The translations under genes were made by a program, and so were the position numbers. From the NCBI GenBank assembly GCA_023935145.1, contig CM043698.1, positions 20,463,001 to 20,527,000 on the forward strand: a stretch of 64,000 bases of DNA, in the 5' to 3' direction. The stretch is from Bretschneidera sinensis (lineage: Eukaryota; Streptophyta; Magnoliopsida; Brassicales; Akaniaceae). This document shows positions 11,470 to 22,270 of the stretch, one piece after another (positions within the stretch are counted from its first letter, which is position 1; each line of letters starts with the position of its first letter). The notes below the pieces were generated by a model. The model saw nothing but the letters and a program-made list of their open reading frames with translations. It did no database searches and was not told the DNA's origin.

Positions 11470-12507
11470 ATGAATTGTAATATACTTTTCAATCATTCTC
11501 GATGTGTTTTTCAGGACCAGGTTTTGGGGAAGAAGATTGGACTTGCTAAGGAGAGAAACGGATTCTACTATCTTGACGAACCAAGCAAGTCACATATGGT
11601 CAGGAATAATTTATCTTTGTCATTTCTATCATCATCCAATAAAGACACCATTTGGCTCCACCATTTTAGACTAGGGCATCCATCTTTTAGAATCTTGAAA
11701 ACTATGGTTCCTACTTTGTTTAGAGGTTTAGGTGCTGAACAATTTCATTGTGATATATGTGAGTTTGCGAAGCATAAACGTGTTTCTTTTCCAATCAGCA
11801 GTAATAAAAGTCTAATTCTGTTTTATTTGATTCACAGTGATATATGGGGACCCTTTACAATTCCAAATGTATCTCATTCTTGTTTGTTTGTCTCTTTCAT
11901 TGACGATTGTACTAGGGTTTCTTGGATATATTTTCTTAAACATAAATCAGATATAAGCAGTGTACTCCCTAACTTCCATAACATGATTCAAAACCAATTT
12001 GGGATAAGAATTAAAAGATTTCGATCAGACAATGCAAATGATTATTTTAATCAAGTTCTATTTCCATATTTTCAAAAAGAGGGAATCATCCATGAATCCT
12101 CTTGCATTGATACTCCACAACAAAACGGAGTGGCAGAGAGGAAAAATGGTCACTTGCTAGCCACAACCCGAGCCTTTCTCTTTCACCATAATGTTCCAAA
12201 ACACTATTGGGGGGAAGCCATACTCACTGCTGCTTATATGATTAATCGTCTACCTTCTCGGGTGCTAGGGTTTAAGTCACCAATGGAAACAATGTCCCAA
12301 TTCTATCTTGACCTTCGTACAAATAATCTCATTCCAAGAATCTTCGGTTGCACTACTTTTGTCCATGTTCATAGTCAAAACAGAAGAAAATTATATCCAA
12401 GGGCTCTTAAGTGTGTGTTTGTAGGTTATTCGTCCACCCAGAAAGGATACAAATGCTACCATCCACCTACAAATAATTTTTTTTGTCTCCATAGATGTCA
12501 CTTTTAA
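11470..12507 (+). pseudogene. Copia-3 GAG-pre-integrase and integrase
   Basis: A frame of 345 codons. It contains IWLHHFRLGHPSFRILKTM with a following CDICEFAKHKR, so the HHCC zinc-binding block is complete. The integrase core follows with HSDIWGPFTIPN, SFIDDCTRVSWIYF, FRSDNANDYF and DTPQQNGVAERKNGHLL, so the D, D and E catalytic positions are all visible. The C-terminal part has RCTTFVH-like and KCVFVGYSSTQKGYKCYHPP blocks. The frame breaks just after this at about 12507. This is the best preserved integrase among the Copia elements here. Confidence 0.88.
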
Positions 12508-12629
12508 GGAAACAAAACCATACTTTAACCAGCCTTATCTTTAAGAAGAGACTTCATTTAGTGAAGATAAGGATAAAAATCTGTTTCTACTCGATCTACC
12601 TACTCATGAGTTAGTTGTGTCCATCGGAT

Positions 12630-12797
12630 CAGCCCCATCTAATCTTATTCCAGCCGAACCAGCTCCAGCTGACCCATCTGTATTGGCTGAACCATTTCAG
12701 CCAGTGTCAACATCAGCCCTATCTGATCTAATTCCAGTCGAACCAGCTCCAGTTGACCCACCTGTATCGACCAAATTATTCTAGCCGGTGTCAACAC
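12630..12797 (+). repeat. 84-bp tandem duplication in the Copia-3 integrase-RT linker
   Basis: Units 12630-12713 and 12714-12797 align over their full length with roughly ten to fifteen differences by eye. Both read through repeated Pro/Ala-rich codons (EPAPADPS-like). It lies in the variable linker between integrase and RT. Confidence 0.8.
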
Positions 12798-13174
12798 CCA
12801 CACCCACCCACACTGGACCCATTGTGGGTGGGTCCATGAGATATATGCATGACTCTATACGATTTGTGCAGGCTTATTCAATGAGAATAGACTCGTATCC
12901 TAATCCTATGCAAGTCCAAGCTTCAACTCCTAATCCTGAGAATGAGGTAAATACAATTTTTGACCAATCTCAATTAACACCAGACTATGATCTCCCAATT
13001 GGTATTAGGAAAATCACAAGAGAATGCACAAAACACCCATTGTATCATTTGGCAAAATTCATCTCTTTTGAGAAATTCTCACCCTCACATAGGACCTTTC
13101 TAGTTAGTCTGAACTCTATTCATATTCCTAATACTTTATTTGAGGCATTATCTAATAAGAATTAGAGAAATGCC

Positions 13175-14640
13175 ATGAATGAAGAAATGCAGGCACTAGA
13201 GAAGAACCGGACATGGAAAATAGTTGACTTACCACCTGAAAAGAAGGTTATGGGCTGCAAGTGGGTGTTTACCGTAAAATACAAGTCAGATGGATCTCTT
13301 GAAAGATACAAAGCCAGACTCGTGATGAAAAGATACATGCAGACCTATGGTGTGGACTATCAAGGGACATTTACTCCAGTAGCTAAGATGAACATGGTGA
13401 GAGTTTTGTTGTCACTGGCTCCTAATTTCAACCCGTATTTGGAGCAATTTGATGTAAAAAATGCCTTTCTTCATGGCGAATTAGAAGAAGAGATATACAT
13501 GGACATTCCTCCAAGGTATAAGCAGTAACTGAGAGGCAACAAAGTTAGCAAGCTAAGGAAGGCACTCTACGGCCTAAAACAATCTCCATGAGCTTGGTTC
13601 GGAAGATTCACCAAAGTGATGCTAGCCATCGGATACAAGCAAAGTCAGAGAGATCATACACTCTTCATAAAGCACTCGGATGCAGGGGGAGTAACGACCC
13701 TTTTGGTGTACTTTGATGACATAATAGTCACAAGAAATGATGAAAAGGAGAAAGAAGCTCTACGAAGATGTCTTTTGAGATAAAAGAACTTAGGAGGTTG
13801 AAATGCTTTCTAGGAATTGAAGTAGCTCATTCTAGAGAAAGAATCTTTATCTCACAACAGAAATATGTGACTAATCCTAAAGGAAACAGGAAAGTCAGCA
13901 TGTAAACCAATTTCCACACTGATTGAACAAAATCATAGACTTGGAGAAGCAAAGATGATCCAGCCGTGGACAATGAGAGAAACCAGAGACTGGTTGGGAA
14001 GCTCATACCTTGTCCACACACGGCCAGACATTGCTTATGCCATGAGTGTTGTCAGCCAATTTATGTACAGTCCGAGAGAATTTCATCTATATGCTGTCCA
14101 TCGCATACTACATTACCTAAAGGCTAATCCAGGACAAGGGATCCTATTTAGAAGAAACATGAGGTTAGTCCTTGAGGCATATACATATGCTGACTATGCA
14201 GGTTCACCGGTTGATAGAAGGTCCACGACAAGCTATTGCACTCTCTTAGGAGGCAATCTTGTAACATAAAGGAGTAAGAAGCAGAATGTAGTGGCAAGAT
14301 CAAGTGCTGAAGCAGAGTTTTGGGCAATGGCGCAAGAAGTTTGTGAATTACTGTGGCTCAAAATAATTCTGGAGGACTTAAAGATTAAGTGGGATGGACC
14401 TATGAGGCTATTTTGTGACAACAAGTCGGCTATCAACATTGCTCATAATCCCATTCAGCATGACCAGACAAAGTATATTGAGGTAGATAGACATTTTATA
14501 AAAAAGAAGCTGGACAACGGATTAATCTGCACACCATACGTCCTTACAAACAATCAACTTGTTGATGTACTTACAAAAGGACTGAACAGTGAAGCATTCC
14601 AATGACTTGTATGCAAGCTTGGAATGAATGATGCATATTC
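13175..14640 (+). pseudogene. Copia-3 reverse transcriptase and RNase H
   Basis: RT starts at 13175 (MNEEMQALEKNRTWKIVDLP) with GCKWVFTVKYKSDGSLERYK and QFDVKNAFLHGELEEEIYM. After a stop at 13528 it continues with KALYGLKQSP and an active site reading YFDDIIVT (Val to Phe). A frameshift lies near 13740. The RT thumb and connection are at 13955-14269 (YLVHTRPDIAYAMSVVSQFM) and RNase H at 14291-14605 (ARSSAEAEFWAMAQEVCELL, LFCDNKSAINIAHNPIQHDQ, LVDVLTKGL). At least four inactivating changes are visible. Confidence 0.88.
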
Positions 14641-14657
14641 ACCAGCTTAAAGGCGAG

Positions 14658-14901
14658 TGTTGGAAAATAACTTAATGAGTAGACGTGTTATATTCTAATA
14701 ATAAGAATGCTAGAATCGTGGGAATTAGAGGAAAAGATAAAATCCCACTAAATAATTTTGTTTCTATTTTCTAGGAGTTAGTTTTTTATTTATCTCATAT
14801 CTCAATTATCTCCTTGTAATTATCTAAGATTATTCTGTACATATAGCAGAAAAATGCCTCATATTCAGTACATCAGATATTCATTTTTCTGAAAGTTTAC
14901 A
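14658..14901 (+). repeat. Copia-3 3' LTR
   Basis: Direct repeat of 10476-10721 with TG...CA ends, followed by ATTTC. Confidence 0.9.
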
Positions 14902-15349
14902 ATTTCTCCTTCTTTCATTTGGAAATTTTCGAAATCTCTTATTTGATTTTGAAGATTTATAGTCCGAATTTTAACAGTTCTTTGAAATATGTCTCATAAC
15001 GTGTCCCACGCCTGCTTTGCCGAGGAAGAATTCATGATTCTTGGAAAAATGGAGTCTGAGACAACTTGATGAATTTTGGCTAGTGCATCTATATATTTTT
15101 TATGCCATTCTTTCATCAGAACCGTTTCAGAACTCGAAGAGCTTTTTGATTGGGAGGTCGTAGTGTCGCCTTTTTCGCGGTCTCTGTTTCTTCTTTTGTC
15201 GGATCTGTGGATTTTGGAACTTTGTTTTCCACTACTTCCCACAAATCATAAGCTCGTAGGATAGTTTTGATTTTGATACTCCAAAAATCATAATTGTCTC
15301 CATTGAAGATCGGAACAAGCTGATGGTGACTTGAACAGGAGGACACTAT
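14902..15349 (-). pseudogene. Copia-1 GAG N-terminal part
   Basis: Minus-strand translation from 15349 gives VSSCSSHHQLVPIFNGDNYD, FWSIKIKTILRAYDLWEVVE and, after a frameshift near 15116, KKYIDALAKIHQVVSDSIFP and SSAKQAWDTL. This is the classic DUF4219/UBN2 start of Copia GAG. It continues in phase to MKEGE at the Copia-3 insertion point. The start codon itself appears lost: the codon in the expected place reads ATT or GTG. Confidence 0.83.
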
Positions 15350-15755
15350 GGCAATGATTATAAAATTTGGAGAAATTGAGAGATTTGTGCGGAAGTTGTG
15401 CTGGAGTAATGTTAGAGAGTGCCGGAATTGTGCATGCAGGAATAGAGGAAATAAAGTTTTGTTTTTATTTTTTCCTACTTTTTATCCTCTTTAATAAATA
15501 AACGATGGAAATGCCAAAATTATGTTTCTTATCATTTTTCTTTATCCTTTCGCTTCTTTTCTCTTACTTTTATTTGATCTTGTATTTCTCTCCTACTAAT
15601 CTTAGTCTAATAGAGGTTTTGATTTTTTGCACTTATTTCACTTTTCTAATAATAACCTTCATTAGAAGTATTTAGTCAGTAAATAGTCGTAACACCTTTT
15701 TTTTTGGGCCCCTTTTGCCTCCTGCAAATCTTTTCTTTTCCTTTTTTAATTTGTT
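15350..15755. other. AT-rich non-coding; Copia-1 5' end not resolved
   Basis: This should contain the Copia-1 leader and 5' LTR, but I find neither the primer-binding site nor a match to 1627-1871. No host gene was seen. Confidence 0.4.
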
Positions 15756-15780
15756 GGGGGGGGGGGGGGGGGGGGGGGGG
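15756..15780 (+). repeat. poly-G tract, 25 consecutive G
   Basis: An uninterrupted run of 25 G in otherwise AT-rich DNA, directly followed by AATAAAGG. Confidence 0.95.
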
Positions 15781-16440
15781 AATAAAGGAAATAAAGTTTT
15801 ACATTTTAGTTTTAATTTATGATAAAGTCATTGTCATCCTCTTAAAATGGCCCTTACAATTTTGGCTACTATTTTTGACAAGAGATTGCGTAAAGAAACA
15901 TGAAGCATGCAGTTTCAGGTGTGCAGATTTTGTGTGTTAAATTTGTTTCTGTTCTCAGCTTGCAAAGTCACCTATTCTGACTTTGAGACTGAAGTCAGTA
16001 GTATAGCAATTGCTGACTTCTGGTGGGTTTTCTAGTGTAAACACATGATACAGTTCAAGTAATCACTGCAAGCCAATGGTATAATGCTGGGTAGATCCAT
16101 TAAATCTTGAGACTGTTGATGCTTTCATGTTTCTCAGCAAATTTGGATTTGCTTTCATACATTTAGCCTCAGCTCCCATAGATGTGTGGTTTCTGCGGAA
16201 ACTGGCGCTGGTCAAACAATGCCAAACAAAAGAGACGTACATGAGAACCTTATAATCGCAATACATAAAAGATGGGTCTCCGTATTGTGGTTATGCCTAC
16301 TTTCGCTTCTTTGTTTTTTCACATTTAGTACGACCATTCTCATCCGTTTCAAACAAACAAAAAAAACCGTCCACTCCCATCAATAAATGCTACTGGTATA
16401 AACTCTAAACTTTTGTTTTGTCAGTACCCAAAGGTCGTTT
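15781..16440. other. intergenic, no gene recognised
   Basis: No credible coding frame, element or RNA gene seen. The short ORFs are unrelated to anything I recognise. Confidence 0.45.
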
Positions 16441-16445
16441 CATTG

Positions 16446-16870
16446 TAAAAAACTTTAAACTTAATTGTAAATTTTTTTAAAAATTTAGGGTTAAGTAATA
16501 ATTTGTTTATTGAATTTTTAAAATAGATAATTTAACTTATGACTTTATAAGTTTGAAACAATTCAATCTATTAGTCTGATTCTGATAAAATTCTAATAAA
16601 AAAATATTGAAAATTTAATGTATTTGTTAACTTGTCATGTCATATATGATAAACATATTAAAATTTTTTATAATCTTAATAATCTGATGTGACATGTTAA
16701 CAAATATATTAAGTTTTTTTTTAAACCAAATTTGGTCAGAATCAGACAAATGAGTTGAATTACTCTAAATTGAAAAAGTTAGGATTAAATTACTCATTTT
16801 GAAAATTCAAGTGACAAATTGCTACTTAATCCCAAACTTATGATTCTATTTTTACAATTAAGCCAAAACT
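16446..16870. mobile_element. fold-back MITE-like element (long inverted repeat)
   Basis: The left half (from TTTAAACTTAATTGTAAAT) and the reverse complement of the right half (ending TTTTTACAATTAAGCCAAAA) align over about 140-150 bases. Shared landmarks are the TTAAGTA(A/G)(T/C)AATTTGT block and TCTGATTCTGA. The arms meet near 16590-16730, around AT-rich ATTAAGATTATAAAAAATTTT-like sequence. There is no coding capacity. Size, AT-richness and near full-length inverted arms suit a Mutator-like or fold-back MITE. Exact ends and target-site duplication were not resolved. Confidence 0.7.
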
Positions 16871-18090
16871 TTTGCATTCCTGTTTAGATGTTTGAAATTA
16901 AAATAGAATTAATCTTTTTTATAATTTTACAATTGAAAAAAAAATATATAATTTCATTTCAATTTTACTTTTAAGCTGCAATTTTATACTTGAACGTGAC
17001 CATTTCTCATTTCTTTCCTTGCATATTTAATGTCAGAAAAATGTCAATCTTTTGTGCCATGTCACATATGAAATACATGCTAACTGTTCAAAAAGTTGCT
17101 TTTTATTTATAAACTTGGTTTGTTCTTTAAGAGTAGCAAGCCAATAAGGCATCTAAATTAAATGTTTATGAAGTTGAATTTATCCATTGCACATGTATTT
17201 TGTATTTGTTTGGTAGGCCGACTTGATTATCAAATACGTCTAACTTTAAACTAGAGGAAGGCAGTTTGATAGAGTTGAAAACAATTTTTTTTTTATTTAA
17301 AAAAGTTGATATAGATTCAAAATTAAAAGTTTGATTTTGTAGTTTTTAATTTAATCAACTTTGGTATTATTCATATTTCTAAATTACCCATGTATGATAA
17401 ACATATTTACACCATTATCATTATATAAATCATCAACTATTCTTTTTAATCAAATTTTAAATATAACAATAATGCATTCATTATTATTTGAACATTGAGA
17501 TTATTATTTAATAAAAATATTATCATTAATAATAAATAAATATTATTGTTTTGTTTTTTATATTTTATTATGAATAAAATTAATATAGTTATATTGTACA
17601 AATAATTCAATTTGATGAAAGAAAAACTTCAAAATAGTACTCATATACCATTTTTAATAATTTTGATATCTAAAAATAATTTTACAACTTATTTACCAAA
17701 ATTGTTTTTTAATTCCACAATACCTTTACCTAAAATTGTTTGAAAATCATTTTTGAGTATTCACAGTAGAATCAAAAGCTAAACCAAATGAGATCGAACT
17801 TTATATTAAAATGAACCAAAACCGGTTAAACTGCAAAATAGTCAAACCATTTTGGTTCATTTGATTTTTTATTTTAATTTTTTAATTTCAAAATTAATTC
17901 AAATATATTTTCATGCATACAAAAAAATCGATAACATCTTTCAAGTTAACAACTCATACTAACAAAGTTTATAAGTTAAGGTTTAAGATGCCTAAAATTT
18001 AGTAAAAACATAGAAATACGAAACAAATATTAATTCTTCGAACACTTGTATCACATATTTATACTCCGTTTTAAATTAGGACAATAAGAG
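16871..18090. other. AT-rich intergenic DNA
   Basis: Very AT-rich with many short A/T runs. No gene or clear element seen. Confidence 0.45.
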
Positions 18091-18565
18091 ATTTTAAAAA
18101 CTAAAACTCGAACTGAACAATTGGTTTGGTTCTGTTTATCGATTTTTTCACACCATTACTTTTTTTTACAAAGATGATCTAACTTACATTTAATCTCTAT
18201 CCACTCACACAACAAACTTCTTTACGCATAAAAGAGTTGTTGGTTTAATAAATCAAACTCAGAATCTTAACGCACTCAAATACATTTGAATTAAGGCAAT
18301 AACCATTGAGTCAAAAAATACTAGTTTTCATTAGTACTTTCAAATAGATATAGCTGCTAGTCTTTATTCGTTTCGACTAGTGATAGTTTGATAGGAAATC
18401 AATCTTTTTGTTCATCTCTTTAGTTCTACTTGTTAGGATGCCTCAGTAGTATTTATAAGAAATTCAAGTGATAACAAATAATTTCGGATATGATAAAAAC
18501 AAAACTTCAATTTACCCATGTAACACTCGGTGATGGAAAGTGTTTGCAAATTGCAAGTATCTGTA

Positions 18566-18977
18566 TGTTTCCAAGATTGACCGATCAATGGCTTGAAACT
18601 CTTGAAAGAATACAACACTGAGCAAAAGTAAATAAGGAAGAGGAAATATTGATTTACTGCGCTACTTCATTCATTAACCAATAGCCTTTAAATAAGCAGT
18701 ACACCAATGAATAGATCCAAACTAATAACACCAAACTCGGCACTACACATCGTGCAAGCACCACACATCATGCAAAACAAATTATCCTATAGACTAAGTA
18801 AAACAAAAGACCATGACCATAAAAACTGGAAACTATCCTATAGACTAGGTAAAACAAAAGATCATGACCATAAAAACTGGACACGCACAGTAACCATAAA
18901 GCCACTAATTGAAAATATCCTATGACCTGGATAAACTAAAAGACACAAATACTTGAGTAAATAAATTATTTCCAACA
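18566..18977 (-). repeat. Copia-4 3' LTR with aberrant end
   Basis: On the minus strand it starts TGTTGGAAATAATTT (18977) after a GGGAGAGAA polypurine tract. It matches 30618-31118 but contains two rather than five copies of the internal tandem repeat. Beyond GAGTTTC its terminus is not LTR sequence: bases 18566-18599 match GAG at 30226-30259 and end in CA. Confidence 0.88.
18796..18884 (-). repeat. tandem repeat in Copia-4 3' LTR, two copies
   Basis: Two units built on the core GACTA(A/G)GTAAAACAAAAGA with CCATGACCATAAAAACTGG. The 5' LTR at 30816-31024 has five. Confidence 0.8.
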
Positions 18978-19037
18978 TTCTCTCCCTTAAACTGAAAGTT
19001 GTCAAACATTCGGTTTAAAGAATATCAACTGTGAACT

Positions 19038-20740
19038 TCAAACTGAATTTTCCAAAGTGCAGACCCCGAGCAACTCCCTTAGCTTCTGAAACAAAGGCAT
19101 TTTGAGAGGTTTGTTAAATATGTCAATGATTTGGTCTTCACTTCTGCAGAAGATAAGATTAATCACTTCATCTTTCGTAAGATCCCTTAAGAAGTGATAC
19201 TTTACATCTATATGCTTGCTTTGTCCATGCAAAATAGGATTTTTGGAAAGTTTAATTTCTGAATTGTTGTCACAATAAATTGAGGTGGCTCCTTGTTGCT
19301 TGAACTGAAACTCTTCAAGAATTCTCCTTAGCCAAATAGCTTGACATGCACATGAAGTTGTAGCTATGAATTCAACTTCGGTTCTTGATAAAGTGACAAT
19401 TGGTTGTTTCTTTGAAGACCATGAGACAGCTTTTGAACCCAGCATAAAAGCAAACCCCAAAATTCTTTCTCTATCATCTTGATCTCCAGCATAATCACTA
19501 TCAGTAAATCCCATCAAATCTGAATTGTCTTTCTTTTGGTAGAGCAGCCCAAAATCAGCAGTACTTTGCAAGTAACGAAAAATCCTCTTTATAGCTAGAA
19601 GATGCATCTCTCTTGGGTTCTCCATATATCTGCTAATAAGACTTGCAACATACATTATATTAGGTCTTGTTGCAGTCAAATGCATCAAGCTTCCCACAAT
19701 TTGCTTATAAAGAGGGTTGTCAACCCTCTTTTCTTCAGGATCTTTGATGAGCTTCAAACCTACTTCAGTTGGTGTGCTAATAGGATTCAATTCTTCATTT
19801 GAAACCTGTATAAAACTTCTCGCACATACTTCTTTTGAGAAATAAAAATTTCAGCTGTAGATTGCGTCACTTCAACACCAAGAAAATAATGCATCATTCC
19901 AAGATCAGACATATTAAATTCAGCCATCATAGATTTCTTAAATTTTTCAAACATGGCACTATCATTTCCAGTATAAATAAGATCATCCACATATAAGCAC
20001 ACAATGAGTATCTTTCCTCCATCACCAATTTTATTATAGAGTGTGTACTCATGTGGACATTTTTTAAATCCCTCATTGGAAAAATAAGCATCTATACGAC
20101 TATACCAAGCTCTTGGTGCTTGTTTTAGTCCATATAATGCCTTTTTTAATTTATACACCTTATGCTCATCCCCAATCTTAACATAACCAGGAGGTTGATC
20201 AATAAATACCTGTTCTTCCAATTTTCCATGTAAGAAAGCTGATTTCACATCCAACGGAAAGATAGGCCATGAGTTTTGAGCCGCCAGTGCAGTCACCAAT
20301 CTGATTGTATCAAGTCATGCTACAGGAGCAAAAAACTTTTCTATAGTCCACACCAAACTCTTGCTTATAGTCTTTAGCTACTAAGCATTCCTTGTACTTG
20401 TCGACTTCACCGTTCTCCTTGAATTTTGTCTTTTACACCCACTTGACACCAATTGTCTTGTGCCTTTTGGAAGTTCAATCAACTCCCAAGTATTATTCCT
20501 TTCAATTACTGCAATTTCTTCATCCATCGCCTTTCGCCATTTTGATTCTTTGACAGTCGCTTAGAAAGTGGTAGGATCACAATCTAATAATAGAGCAAAG
20601 TGTGTAAGTAGGTCCTCACACTGGTCAAATCCAGTTTTACCTCATAATCGGTCATCCATGCGAGTCTTCTTCTAGCACGTTGTGGTTGTTGTTCATCTTG
20701 AGTAGCTATTGGAACTGGTTGTTGCTCATTCTTCACTGGC
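19038..20740 (-). pseudogene. Copia-4 reverse transcriptase and RNase H
   Basis: Minus strand. The integrase-RT linker is at 20740-20600 (QQPVPIATQDEQQPQRARRR). RT follows (AMDEEIAVIERNNTWELIEL at about 20540, FPLDVKSAFLHGKLEEQVFI at 20250, KALYGLKQAPRAWYSRIDAY) with an intact YVDDLIYTG at about 19985. After a one-base shift near 19790 come the thumb and connection (ISTPTEVGLKLIKDPEEKRV, ATRPNIMYVASLISRYM) and RNase H (GFTDSDYAGDQDDRERILGF, SIYCDNNSEIKLSKNPILHG, HIDVKYHFLRD). The last 250 codons (19038-19790) are open. Defects sit at about 20600, 20430 and 20320. Confidence 0.9.
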
Positions 20741-20743
20741 TGC

Positions 20744-22270
20744 TGATTACGCCCAAAACATACGCGGTTGTTGTAGCACAGCTTTGGGGTGTCGATTCCA
20801 CAGGGAAACAAGTTAACTATAAAGGAAGGTATAAACTTTAATCTAAAACGATAAATCCAAAAGAGTAATAGAATCTGAAATTGATAGTGAAACAATTGTG
20901 TAAAGTAGATTGTGAAATATAATAGGGGAAACAACAAGGATCCAGGAATCCTCCCTAGGTTCGTTGCCCTAATCTTAACTTGATTCAGTTGTTTTTATCT
21001 CGATTGCAAGTTTCACATCCCAAATAGGCAATCGACAAATATTCAATTAAAGCGCATGTATAAACCATAATGTAATTGATATGAATTATTCTTTACTTTT
21101 AAGCACACATGACCTAACTTATAAATTATCAAAAGACGACGATGTATCTACATGACAATATCGCAGCAATGGACAAATTTATAAAAAAGATCTACCGGAC
21201 TCAATCACACCCAAACAAATACACATAAGAAGAGCATGACTAGACTTATATGGAAAAGAAGCATGCAATCACCAGACTAATAAAAAATCTACTAATTAGA
21301 TTAAAAAGTAAATCATAACAATGTTTGAATGTTAAAGCTCTGTTACAACTGAATCAAGTAAGGGAAATAGAAACAACTACACCTAGAGGTTCATCCCTTC
21401 GCATTGCTTGGAGATTAGTTAGCCATGGGGCTCATGGTTGCACACTTTGATGGAGGAAAGTTGCTGCTTCCTTGAGTTTTTCAGGTTTTTCAATGTCTAA
21501 TTACAAACCTTAAGTGATTTATTTATAGTGTACAAGGCCTAAGGGTGTTTTAGGGTTTGAACAAATCATTAAAGACCTAATTAGGGTTTAACTCGGAGAA
21601 CAGGGTCTATGCGCGCGCTGCACCTTGGAATTAGTCGCGTTGCACGAGGTGCACCTCAGTCTCTCCAGGGTGCGCCTTAACCCTTCGAGGTGCACCTCAG
21701 CTGATCCAAGGTGCACCTTGACCTGTTGGGTCTTTGAGGCTTCTTTTGGGCTTCTTTCTGAAGGGTGCGCCCCAGCTGATCCAAGGTGCACCTTGACCTG
21801 ATGTTGTTCTGGAGGTCTGACCTCTGTCTACTAAAACTGCCACAACTTTATCTAGAAAAATCATTTTTATGAACCAAAAAAATCTCCAGAAAAAAGACTT
21901 CCAGATATTTCTAAGCATATATGGCTCATCTCCTAGTTCTTCCTGCATCAATACAGTTTAATTTGCAAAGATGATTGATCTGTATGGCAATTCTGACAAT
22001 TTAGTGAAACTCTTTTCTTGGTTTCTTTTCATCTTGGCTCTTCCGCAACCATTCTCTCACTTGAGTATTCATTGAAGCTTCGTGTTTAAAATGATGATAG
22101 CTTTTCCATCTCTTTTAACTCAAGATACCTGAAAATGCACCAAAATAAGTTAATGCTCCAAGAATACCACTTTAGAGTTGTTAACGAATAAAAAATGCAA
22201 TTGAAACCTAAATCAACCCTAAAGTGCTAACAAATAAGTACGATTAAGATGTATTTTATGGCTTTCATCA
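20744..22270 (-). repeat. Gypsy-1 3' LTR
   Basis: Direct repeat of 26589-28124. It contains several copies of the palindrome AAGGTGCACCTT and relatives between 21630 and 21800. Confidence 0.9.

Larger units (their letters stand above)
10476..14901 (+). mobile_element. Copia-3: plus-strand Ty1/copia element nested in Copia-1 GAG
   Basis: LTRs at 10476-10721 and 14658-14901 flank a GAG-PR-IN-RT-RH series on the plus strand. The right LTR is TGTTGG...TTTACA; the left one has TA in place of TG and ends TTTACG. The flanking GTTTC (10471-10475) and ATTTC (14902-14906) form a target-site duplication with one mismatch. Excising the element rejoins the Copia-1 GAG frame. The primer-binding site is at 10722 and a degraded polypurine tract (AAAGGCGAG) precedes 14658. 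GAG is internally deleted and POL has several stops, so it is non-autonomous. Confidence 0.93.
1627..15350 (-). mobile_element. Copia-1: old minus-strand Ty1/copia element, split by two nested insertions
   Basis: Minus-strand pieces, in the order gag (14902-15349), zinc knuckle, protease and integrase then RT N-part (10470-7867), and RT C-part with RNase H (2851-1872), form one Copia polyprotein in the standard GAG-PR-IN-RT-RH order. It is interrupted by plus-strand Copia-2 and Copia-3. At both gaps the flanks continue the same protein once one target-site duplication is removed. Stops and frameshifts are common, and the active-site YVDD reads YVDG, so it is dead. A 3' LTR is inferred at 1627-1871. 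I could not find a matching 5' LTR or a Met-tRNA primer-binding site beyond 15350, so the 5' boundary is uncertain. Confidence 0.85.

Noticed and set aside
1622..15359. TGATT at both 1622-1626 and 15355-15359 as Copia-1 target-site duplication
   Set aside because: The right-hand copy has no LTR beside it, and a 5-base match is likely by chance over the region examined.
15440..15815. GGAAATAAAGTTTT repeated on both sides of the poly-G run
   Set aside because: Short AT-rich similarity; insufficient to define an element.
16484..16490. TTTAGGG telomere-like heptamer
   Set aside because: Single copy, not tandem, and part of the MITE arm.
18707..18925. 72-codon plus-strand ORF with internal repeats
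   Set aside because: It lies in the Copia-4 LTR and is produced by the tandem repeat; not a gene.
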